From Hyphomicrobiales bacterium (GTDB lineage Bacteria; Pseudomonadota; Alphaproteobacteria; Rhizobiales; Aestuariivirgaceae): 5,503 nucleotides of DNA. Every line of letters begins with the position of its first letter. The stretch's first letter is position 1. The stretch spans positions 1-5,503 of the forward strand of contig JALSNA010000033.1 of NCBI GenBank assembly GCA_026987255.1, in the 5' to 3' direction. The translations under genes were made by a program, and so were the position numbers. The notes beneath the pieces are model-generated. The model saw nothing but the letters and a program-made list of their open reading frames with translations. It was not told the origin of the DNA and did no database searches. Below are positions 1 to 4,113 of this stretch, piece after piece.

Positions 1-99
1 GCGCATGGCCCCGGCTGCGTGCGGGATCATCACCGGCACCGCCGCCAATGCCGCGGCAAAAGCGCCTTGCAGATCCCTGGCCTGATCCTCTCCGTTCAT
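1..99 (-). CDS. Probable 5' end of a leftward gene of unknown function (cut by window edge)
   Basis: Read on the minus strand from an ATG at 99-97, the frame stays open for 33 codons to the window edge. It gives an Ala-rich, helix-prone N-terminus beginning MNGEDQARDLQGAF. The frame is also open upstream to a TAA at 165-163, so a TTG at 135-133 is an alternative start. No Shine-Dalgarno sequence precedes the ATG. However, TTGGCG (135-130) and TATGCT (111-106), 18 bp apart, lie such that transcription could begin at or next to the ATG, which would give a leaderless mRNA. The fragment is too short to assign to a family. The call rests on the open frame and its plausible composition only; it could be chance. 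Confidence 0.35.
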   Translation of the reverse strand, partial: MNGEDQARDLQGAFAAALAAVPVMIPHAAGAMR

Positions 100-190
100 G
101 GTGCGAGCATACAGAATAGCGGCCGCACGCGCCAATGCCTCGTCACATGCAATGGGGCATCTTTATCAACCGTCTTGAAGACCATCCCCG

Positions 191-241
191 CCCCCTGCCA
201 AGCACCCGCAGCATCCCATGATTTGGGTGGTTGGCAGGGGG
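191..241. repeat. Long imperfect hairpin, 11-bp perfect outer stem
   Basis: CCCCCTGCCAA (191-201) is perfectly complementary to TTGGCAGGGGG (231-241). Inside, after one G-G mismatch (202/230), CACCC (203-207) pairs with GGGTG (225-229). This gives a stem of about 17 positions closed by a 17-nt loop. No T-tract follows on either strand, so it is not a standard intrinsic terminator. It sits between two apparently divergent genes. It could be a protein-binding site, a structured leader of either transcript, or a dispersed extragenic palindrome. The structure is seen directly; the role is unknown. Confidence 0.75.
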
Positions 242-295
242 AGAGGATGGGCGCGCAAGCCTTCTTGGGGCGTTGACCCACAAACCCCGCGCGGC

Positions 296-320
296 CGCGT
301 CCATGATATTTCTGGACGCG
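296..320. repeat. Inverted repeat, 8-bp arms with 9-nt spacer
   Basis: CGCGTCCA (296-303) and TGGACGCG (313-320) are perfect reverse complements around a 9-nt AT-rich centre. The site lies about 100 bp upstream of the MATE start, where an operator for a dimeric regulator could lie. It could equally form a leader hairpin. No regulator can be named from the sequence. Confidence 0.5.
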
Positions 321-363
321 CGCCCTGGCCTGTTTTATGAACCTTTATCCGTTCCGATGGCCT

Positions 364-376
364 TGATGAGTCATCA
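364..376. promoter_or_regulatory. 13-bp perfect palindrome upstream of the MATE gene, candidate operator
   Basis: TGATGA-G-TCATCA is a perfect palindrome around G370, located 46 bp upstream of the ATG at 422. Its half-sites resemble FNR/CRP-family half-sites (TTGAT...ATCA), but the spacing is one base longer than the FNR consensus TTGAT-N4-ATCAA. A generic dimeric repressor site is therefore equally possible. The palindrome is observed; its role as an operator is inferred from position. Confidence 0.4.
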
Positions 377-410
377 TTGCGGACAATATCCCAGTATGAC
401 AGCTCTTCCC

Positions 411-415
411 GGGGA
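411..415 (+). promoter_or_regulatory. Ribosome binding site that decides the MATE start
   Basis: GGGGA sits 6 nt before the ATG at 422. The same frame can be extended to a TTG at 377. That start has no Shine-Dalgarno sequence, abuts the 364-376 palindrome, and would add 15 polar residues ahead of an already ordinary N-terminus. Confidence 0.55.
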
Positions 416-421
416 ACCACC

Positions 422-1810
422 ATGCGCAACACCCAGGCGCGCCCGCGCCCCTCCGCTTCCGCGCGAAAGGCGCGCTTTCTGACCGGTTCCATTCCGCGTC
501 ATGTGATCCTGATGACGCTCATGGGGGCGGTGGGGCTGATGTCCATGTTCGCCGTCGATCTGGCCGATCTGTGGTTCATCTCCCTGCTCGGGCGGGTGGA
601 GACCACCGCCGGCATCGGCTTTGCCGGCACGGTCTCCTTCGCCAACCTCTCCCTGGGCCTGGGGCTGGGCATCGCCGCGGGCGCCCTGGCGGCCATCAAT
701 ATCGGCAGGCATCGCCGCATCCGGGGGCGCAAGTATGTCACCTCGGCGCTGGCCGTGGCCATGGGGCTGGGCGGGCTCATCACCGTGCTGGTGGAGATCT
801 TCGCCCATGGCATCCTGCACGGGCTGGGGGCAACGGGCGCGGCCGAGCAGCAGGCGGCCATCTATCTGCGCATCGTCGCCCTGGGCTTTCCGCTGCTGGC
901 CGGGGCGATCATCTTCAGCTTCGCGCTGCGCGCCTGTGGCGATCCTAGGCGGGCCATGTATGTGACGCTCATCGCGGCGGTGACCAATGCCATTCTCGAT
1001 CCGGTCTACATCTTCGGCCTGGACATGGGCATCGCCGGAGCGGCCTGCGCCACCATCACCGCCAATGTGCTGTCCTTTTTCATCGGCTGGCATGGTCTTG
1101 GCCGCGTGCATGGCATGCTGGGCCGGCCCAGCCGGGCGCAACTGAAGCGCGACGGCAAGGGCATTGCCCAGATCGCCATACCCGCATCGCTGACACAGCT
1201 GGCCACGCCCTTCCTCTTTGCCTACATCATGTATGCCTCGGCGCGCTTCGGCGATGAGGTGGTGGCCGCCAGCACCATCGTCAACCGCATCGTGCCGGTG
1301 GCCTTCGGAGTGGTCTTTTCGCTCTCCGGTGCGGTGGGGCCGATCATCGGCCAGAACTTCGGGGCGAGAAACTTCCACCGCGTGCGCGAGGCCTACCTGT
1401 CCGGCATCGCCCTGGCGGTGAGCTATACGCTGATCATGTCGGTGGCGCTGTTCGTGCTGCGCAACCGCCTGCCGGAGTGGTTTTCCGCCACCGGGATCGC
1501 CGCATCCCTGGTGGTCTACTATTGCACCTGGCTGGCATGGAGCTGGATCTTCACCGGCGGCCAGTTCGTCGCCCAGGCGGCCTTCAACAATCTGGGAAAG
1601 GCGCGCATGTCCACCCTGTTCAACTGGGGCCGGGCCACCCTGGGCACCATTCTGCCGGTGGAAATCCTTGCCCGCATGATGGGTGCCCGGGGGCTGTTTC
1701 TGGGCGCGGCCCTGGGCTCGGCCATCATCGGCACCCTGGCGGTGCTCTATGGCTGGCTGCTGATCCACCGTCTGGCGCAGAACAAGGGAGAAGGCCATGG
1801 AGCTTCTTGA
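422..1810 (+). CDS. MATE-family multidrug/metabolite efflux transporter
   Basis: This is a 462-aa inner-membrane protein of the MATE (NorM/DinF) family, which exports cationic drugs or metabolites in exchange for Na+ or H+. The length is typical and the hydrophobic pattern fits about 12 membrane helices in two six-helix halves. Visible family landmarks are VDLADLWF (45-52) in the first helix, LRACGDPRRAM (169-179), NAILDPVYIFGL (189-200), SGAVGPIIGQNFGA (302-315) and AQAAFNNLGKAR (384-395). The N-terminal ~20 residues are basic and cytosolic, with no signal peptide. The ATG at 422 is preferred over a TTG at 377 because of its GGGGA. The last 14 bases overlap the next gene, so translation is probably coupled. 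The substrate and coupling ion cannot be read from the sequence. Family assignment is secure; the subfamily is not. Confidence 0.95.
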   Translation: MRNTQARPRPSASARKARFLTGSIPRHVILMTLMGAVGLMSMFAVDLADLWFISLLGRVETTAGIGFAGTVSFANLSLGLGLGIAAGALAAINIGRHRRIRGRKYVTSALAVAMGLGGLITVLVEIFAHGILHGLGATGAAEQQAAIYLRIVALGFPLLAGAIIFSFALRACGDPRRAMYVTLIAAVTNAILDPVYIFGLDMGIAGAACATITANVLSFFIGWHGLGRVHGMLGRPSRAQLKRDGKGIAQIAIPASLTQLATPFLFAYIMYASARFGDEVVAASTIVNRIVPVAFGVVFSLSGAVGPIIGQNFGARNFHRVREAYLSGIALAVSYTLIMSVALFVLRNRLPEWFSATGIAASLVVYYCTWLAWSWIFTGGQFVAQAAFNNLGKARMSTLFNWGRATLGTILPVEILARMMGARGLFLGAALGSAIIGTLAVLYGWLLIHRLAQNKGEGHGAS

Positions 1811-2495
1811 CGTCATCACCTCGGCCAATGGCGGACAGCAAACGGCCGCCATCGCCGCCGCCGCAGGCATCGGGCCGGGGGAATTGAACGATCTTCTGGC
1901 CCGCCAGGTTCCGGCCATCGCGCGGCGCATCCATGAAAGGACGCGCGACGACGAGGCCGAGCTGGAGGCCATTTTCGACATTCTGGAGGATGGCGAGGCG
2001 GAGGACTACCTGACCAGCCCGCGCACCCTGACCTCGCGCGCCGCAACCGTGGATGGCGAGGACATCCTGGAGCATCTCTACGGCTCCCTGGAGGAGGCCG
2101 CCGAAGCCGCCCGCGAGCTGGGCGCGCCACGGGGCATGGAGCCACAGCTGGCGGCGCGCCTGATGACCTATTCGGCGGTGCTCACGGTGGCCGCCATGAG
2201 CCGCCGCTACCGCGCCGAGGTGCTGCCGGCGGCGCAAATGGCGCAAGGAGCGGGTGGCGGCCTTCTGGCCATGCTCATTCAGGCGATCATTGCCGGGCTG
2301 ATTCGGGCGCTGAAAAACGCCATATTGCCGCGCCGGCGCTCAAGGACGCGCTATTCCACCCGCTACCGGCGCAGGCGGCGCAAGGCCACCCGCTCGCGCT
2401 CGCGGCGCAGGACGAGGCGCTCATACAGACGGCGCAAGCGGCGCTCGCGCTCCATTCTGGAAGATGTCATATCGGATGTGCTGCGCGGGCGCTGA
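1797..2495 (+). CDS. DUF937-family protein with a protamine-like arginine-rich C-terminal segment
   Basis: This 232-aa protein starts at an ATG inside the end of the MATE gene (14-bp overlap), with GGGAG 6 nt upstream, so the two are almost certainly co-translated. Residues 1-138 align nearly without gaps to the next gene product. The best-matched parts are MELLDVI at the start, GEDILEHLYGS (87-97) against GDAILGHVFGS, and the helical stretch 116-138. I therefore call it a diverged DUF937 protein. A GAGGG turn (151-155) leads into a hydrophobic or amphipathic segment (156-177). Residues 179-219 then contain 24 Arg and 2 Lys with only Ser, Thr, Tyr, Ala otherwise, and no acidic residue. The protein ends in an acidic-amphipathic peptide, ILEDVISDVLRGR. 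The basic tract suggests binding to nucleic acid, polyphosphate or acidic membrane lipid, but this is inference. The molecular function of DUF937 is not settled. Confidence 0.8.
   Translation: MELLDVITSANGGQQTAAIAAAAGIGPGELNDLLARQVPAIARRIHERTRDDEAELEAIFDILEDGEAEDYLTSPRTLTSRAATVDGEDILEHLYGSLEEAAEAARELGAPRGMEPQLAARLMTYSAVLTVAAMSRRYRAEVLPAAQMAQGAGGGLLAMLIQAIIAGLIRALKNAILPRRRSRTRYSTRYRRRRRKATRSRSRRRTRRSYRRRKRRSRSILEDVISDVLRGR
2331..2453 (+). other. Sequence encoding the arginine-rich (protamine-like) tract
   Basis: This stretch encodes residues 179-219 of the first DUF937 protein, 26 of 41 of them Arg or Lys. Arginine codons are mostly CGC/CGG with some AGG/AGA, so the DNA is not a simple codon repeat. 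The mixture of synonymous codons argues that the basic composition is kept by selection on the protein rather than by recent repeat expansion. The reading frame resumes a normal helical composition immediately afterwards, so the tract is not a frameshift artefact. Confidence 0.85.
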
Positions 2496-2544
2496 GCCTG
2501 TGTTATGGTCGGGCAGTTCCAACCACTGACCGGAGGGCCTGATC

Positions 2545-3354
2545 ATGGACATTACCGATCTCATCTTGCAGAACCTGGGGCCGGAGGGCCTTGCCCACAT
2601 AGGCGCCCAGGTGGGGCTGGATCCTGACCAGACGCAAAACGCCATCGAGGCGCTGGCCCCGGCGCTGGCCGCCGGGGTGCGGCGCAACACCGCCTCGCCC
2701 GATGGCCTGGCCGGGTTGCTGGCCGCCCTGGCACAGGGCAACCATGCGCAATATGTCGAACAGCCCAGGGCGGTGGAGTTCTCCGCCGTCAAGAACGAGG
2801 GCGACGCCATTCTCGGCCATGTCTTCGGCTCCAAGGATGTCTCGCGCGCCGTGGCCCTGCAGGCGGCCGGTTCCACCGGCGTGCCCGATTCCATCCTCAA
2901 GAAGCTTTTGCCCATCATCGCCCCCATGGTCATGGGCGCCATCGCCAAGATGATCTTCGGCGGCGGCTCACCGGCGCAACCGGCCCCGCAGCCTGCGCCG
3001 CGCTCTGCGCCCTCCGGCGGTGGTCTTGGCGACATACTGGGCGAAATCCTGGGCGGCGGCCGCGGTGGCTCCGGCGGCGGGCTGGGGGACATTCTCGGCC
3101 AGGTGCTGGGCGGTGGCGGCGCCCGGCGCGCCCCGCAGCCCGAGCCACAGCGCCGTTCCACTCCCTCCGGCGGCGGGCTGGGCGACATACTTGGCGAAAT
3201 CTTCGGCGGCGGCGATGAAGGCGCCCCACAGGCCGATCATCCCTATGCGCGCACCCGCGATGTCCTGGACGACATCCTGGGCCGGGGAACGCCGCGTGGG
3301 GACGCCGGTGATGTCCTGCTCGATTCGGTCGAGGACTACCTGCGCAACCGGTAG
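2545..3354 (+). CDS. DUF937 domain protein with Gly-rich GLGDILG repeats
   Basis: This 269-aa protein starts at an ATG with GGAGG 8 nt upstream, 49 bp after the previous stop, and is probably in the same operon. The DUF937 domain covers about residues 1-140. Recognisable features are MDITDLILQ at the start, a predicted helical bundle, GDAILGHVFGSKDVSRAVA (86-104), and a hydrophobic LLPIIAPMVMGAIAKMIFGG helix (121-140). A Pro/Ala linker follows, then three copies of SGGGLGDILGxxxGGG (157-172, 176-191, 208-223) separated by Pro/Arg-rich spacers. RDVLDDILGRG (238-248) follows, and the protein ends in VLLDSVEDYLRNR. Gly-rich GLGDLLG-type segments are, as I recall, common in DUF937 proteins. No signal peptide is visible, so it is probably cytoplasmic. 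The family call is strong; the function is unknown. Confidence 0.9.
   Translation: MDITDLILQNLGPEGLAHIGAQVGLDPDQTQNAIEALAPALAAGVRRNTASPDGLAGLLAALAQGNHAQYVEQPRAVEFSAVKNEGDAILGHVFGSKDVSRAVALQAAGSTGVPDSILKKLLPIIAPMVMGAIAKMIFGGGSPAQPAPQPAPRSAPSGGGLGDILGEILGGGRGGSGGGLGDILGQVLGGGGARRAPQPEPQRRSTPSGGGLGDILGEIFGGGDEGAPQADHPYARTRDVLDDILGRGTPRGDAGDVLLDSVEDYLRNR
3013..3213 (+). repeat. Three in-frame copies of a 48-bp GLGDILG-coding repeat
   Basis: Copies lie at 3013-3060, 3070-3117 and 3166-3213, each encoding 16 residues of the form SGGGLGDILGxxxGGG. Copies 1 and 3 differ at only a few positions, mostly third bases. Copy 2 differs in its tail (EIL/EIF replaced by QVL). Spacers are 9 and 48 bp, so the array is not a strict tandem. 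Such an array could vary in copy number between strains. Confidence 0.85.
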
Positions 3355-3372
3355 CGCGCACGCACGCGGTCA

Positions 3373-3394
3373 TTTTTCGCCCCGGTGCGAAAAA
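3373..3394. repeat. T-first/A-last palindrome after the DUF937 gene
   Basis: TTTTTCGC (3373-3380) and GCGAAAAA (3387-3394) are perfect reverse complements around CCCGGT. The T-run precedes the GC stem and the A-run follows it, on both strands. The RNA hairpin therefore has no trailing U-tract and does not fit an intrinsic terminator. It lies 18 bp past the DUF937 stop. Its A-tract, extended to A7 at 3390-3396, ends just upstream of the putative rubrerythrin -35 element, where A-tracts can act as UP elements. A similar element closes the window (5470-5494). Confidence 0.7.
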
Positions 3395-3399
3395 AAGGG

Positions 3400-3429
3400 T
3401 GGACATGATTTTAGAATAGTTCTAACAAT
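3400..3429 (+). promoter_or_regulatory. Putative rubrerythrin promoter
   Basis: TGGACA (3400-3405) and AACAAT (3424-3429) are separated by 18 bp and match the sigma-70 hexamers at 5/6 and 4/6 positions. An A-tract lies directly upstream. The Fur-family palindrome occupies most of the spacer and touches the -10, a classic arrangement for repression. The predicted start would be near 3436, leaving a leader of about 90 nt. The hexamers are modest and the call depends partly on context. Confidence 0.4.
3411..3425. promoter_or_regulatory. Fur-superfamily operator, Irr-box-like (ICE-like)
   Basis: TTAGAA-TAG-TTCTAA is a perfect 6-3-6 palindrome. With the flanking T at 3410 it matches, as I recall it, the alphaproteobacterial Irr box (iron control element, about TTTAGAA-N3-TTCTAAA) in all but one conserved position. 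Irr represses genes of iron use and storage when iron or haem is scarce. A diiron protein gene directly downstream is a sensible target. A PerR-like regulator responding to peroxide is the main alternative. The palindrome is observed; the identity of the regulator is inferred. Confidence 0.6.
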
Positions 3430-3434
3430 CTGTC

Positions 3435-3450
3435 CGTGACAGAGGTCACA
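3435..3450. promoter_or_regulatory. CRP/FNR-family-like palindrome
   Basis: CGTGA-CAGAGG-TCACA matches the CRP consensus TGTGA-N6-TCACA at 9 of 10 positions. Its core, GTGAC-N4-GTCAC, is a perfect inverted repeat. It lies immediately downstream of the putative -10, over the expected transcription start. If real, it would more likely block transcription than activate from the promoter proposed at 3400-3429. It could also be fortuitous. Confidence 0.4.
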
Positions 3451-3525
3451 GTCAGACACATCCACAGATCTGCCGGGGGGAACGCTTTTTCCGGCAGGGA
3501 CAACAAACGAGAGGAAAACAGAAAC

Positions 3526-3945
3526 ATGGATCTGAAGGGTTCCAAGACCGAGCAGTCCCTCAAGGACGCCTTCGCCGGCGAGAGCCAGGCCAACCGCCGC
3601 TATCTCTATTTCGCCCAGCAGGCCGATGTGGAAGGCTACAACGACGTGGCCGCCGTGTTCCGCTCCACCGCCGAGGGCGAGACCGGCCATGCCCATGGCC
3701 ATCTGGAGTATCTGGAAGAGTCCGGCGATCCGGCCACCGGCCTGCCGATCGGCGATACCGAGAGCAACCTGAAAGCGGCCATCGCCGGCGAGACCCACGA
3801 ATATACCGACATGTATCCGGGCATGGCCAAGACGGCCCGCGAGGAAGGCTTCGACGAGATCGCCGACTGGTTCGAGACCCTGGCCAAGGCCGAGCGCTCG
3901 CACGCCAACCGCTTCCAGAAGGCGCTCGACGAGCTCGAGGCCTAA
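3526..3945 (+). CDS. Rubrerythrin-family diiron protein lacking the rubredoxin domain
   Basis: This 139-aa ferritin-like four-helix protein belongs to the rubrerythrin family, cytoplasmic non-haem diiron enzymes that reduce hydrogen peroxide. All seven canonical diiron ligands are in place: E19, E52, H55 (EGETGH), E89 and E92 (GETHEY), E123 and H126 (AERSH). Classical rubrerythrin is about 190 aa and ends in a CxxC rubredoxin domain. This protein stops straight after the fourth helix and has no cysteine, so electrons must come from a separate donor. The ATG at 3526 is chosen because GAGG lies at 3511-3514 and the family's N-terminus begins here. An in-frame GTG at 3436 would start inside the promoter region. 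The iron-sulfur gene follows 168 bp later. Upstream Irr/Fur-like and CRP-like palindromes point to control by iron or redox state. Confidence 0.95.
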   Translation: MDLKGSKTEQSLKDAFAGESQANRRYLYFAQQADVEGYNDVAAVFRSTAEGETGHAHGHLEYLEESGDPATGLPIGDTESNLKAAIAGETHEYTDMYPGMAKTAREEGFDEIADWFETLAKAERSHANRFQKALDELEA

Positions 3946-3974
3946 AGGGATCTCTTTCGCCGCATGACGCCATT

Positions 3975-4004
3975 GCGGGGCGGAAGATTGCCTTTCCGCC
4001 CCGC
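3975..4004 (+). terminator. GC-rich hairpin after the rubrerythrin gene (possible attenuator or mRNA 3' stabiliser)
   Basis: GCGGGGCGGAA (3975-3985) pairs perfectly with TTCCGCCCCGC (3994-4004) around an 8-nt loop, 29 bp after the rubrerythrin stop. No U-tract follows, so it is not a textbook intrinsic terminator. A partial terminator or an RNA-processing barrier that lets rubrerythrin exceed the downstream iron-sulfur protein is the likeliest role. Confidence 0.5.
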
Positions 4005-4023
4005 CTCCTGACCAACGACTGCC

Positions 4024-4033
4024 CGAATATTCG
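4024..4033. promoter_or_regulatory. 10-bp palindrome in the rubrerythrin to Fe-S gene gap
   Basis: CGAATATTCG is a perfect 10-bp palindrome in an otherwise GC-rich gap. It may be a regulator site or part of a second promoter, but no -35/-10 pair can be identified around it. At this length it could occur by chance. Confidence 0.25.
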
Positions 4034-4046
4034 ATACGGCCATCAA

Positions 4047-4072
4047 CCGGCGGAGCAGACAGTTTCCGCCGG
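4047..4072. repeat. Leader hairpin upstream of the Fe-S protein gene
   Basis: CCGGCGGA (4047-4054) pairs with TCCGCCGG (4065-4072) around a 10-nt loop, ending 41 bp before the chosen ATG. It is the second GC-rich hairpin in this gap. It lies upstream of the Shine-Dalgarno sequence and does not mask it. Confidence 0.45.
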
Positions 4073-4100
4073 GCCGGGCGCGTATTGCCCAAATCATGAC

Positions 4101-4105
4101 GAGGA
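4101..4105 (+). promoter_or_regulatory. Ribosome binding site that decides the Fe-S protein start
   Basis: GAGGA sits 8 nt before the ATG at 4114. Two other in-frame ATGs lie at 4096 and 4105. The first has no Shine-Dalgarno sequence, and the second overlaps this one, so translation most likely begins at 4114. Confidence 0.6.
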
Positions 4106-4113
4106 TGCAGGCC

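Larger units (their letters stand above)
100..421. other. Intergenic region, possibly divergent promoter region
   Basis: No convincing gene lies here. Short open frames on both strands have compositions typical of random reading in GC-rich DNA. The region holds three inverted repeats, listed separately (191-241, 296-320, 364-376), and the ribosome binding site of the MATE gene. It is locally more AT-rich around 331-395 than the coding DNA that follows, as expected for a promoter. I could not pick a convincing -35/-10 pair for the MATE gene. TTGATG at 363 with AATATC at 385 is the least bad and is weak. Confidence 0.5.

Noticed and set aside
247..276. Possible 9-codon leader peptide (MGAQAFLGR) after a GGGGGAGAGG stretch next to the 191-241 hairpin
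   Set aside because: The purine stretch is too close to the ATG, there is no run of regulatory codons, and it is about 145 bp from the MATE gene with no paired anti-terminator visible.
363..377. FNR box upstream of the MATE gene
   Set aside because: The half-sites are FNR-like but are separated by five bases instead of four and the last base is wrong, so only a generic palindrome is claimed.
377..421. TTG start at 377 for the MATE gene
   Set aside because: It has no Shine-Dalgarno sequence and abuts a palindrome. The ATG at 422 has GGGGA at good spacing.
374..1981. Open frame of 535 codons on the minus strand across the MATE gene
   Set aside because: It is the antisense shadow of a GC-rich gene. 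Its composition (Gly, His, Gln, Arg-rich, no recognisable motif) is typical of such frames, while the plus strand encodes clear MATE motifs.
3013..3213. CRISPR-like or satellite repeat
   Set aside because: The copies are in frame inside a gene, encode a Gly-rich protein motif and have unequal spacers of low complexity.
3373..3394. Intrinsic terminator for the DUF937 gene
   Set aside because: The T-run lies before the stem and the A-run after it on both strands, so no U-tract follows the hairpin in either direction.
3436..3525. GTG start at 3436 for the rubrerythrin
   Set aside because: It would begin at the predicted transcription start inside a CRP-like palindrome and add 30 residues absent from the family. 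GAGG precedes the ATG at 3526.
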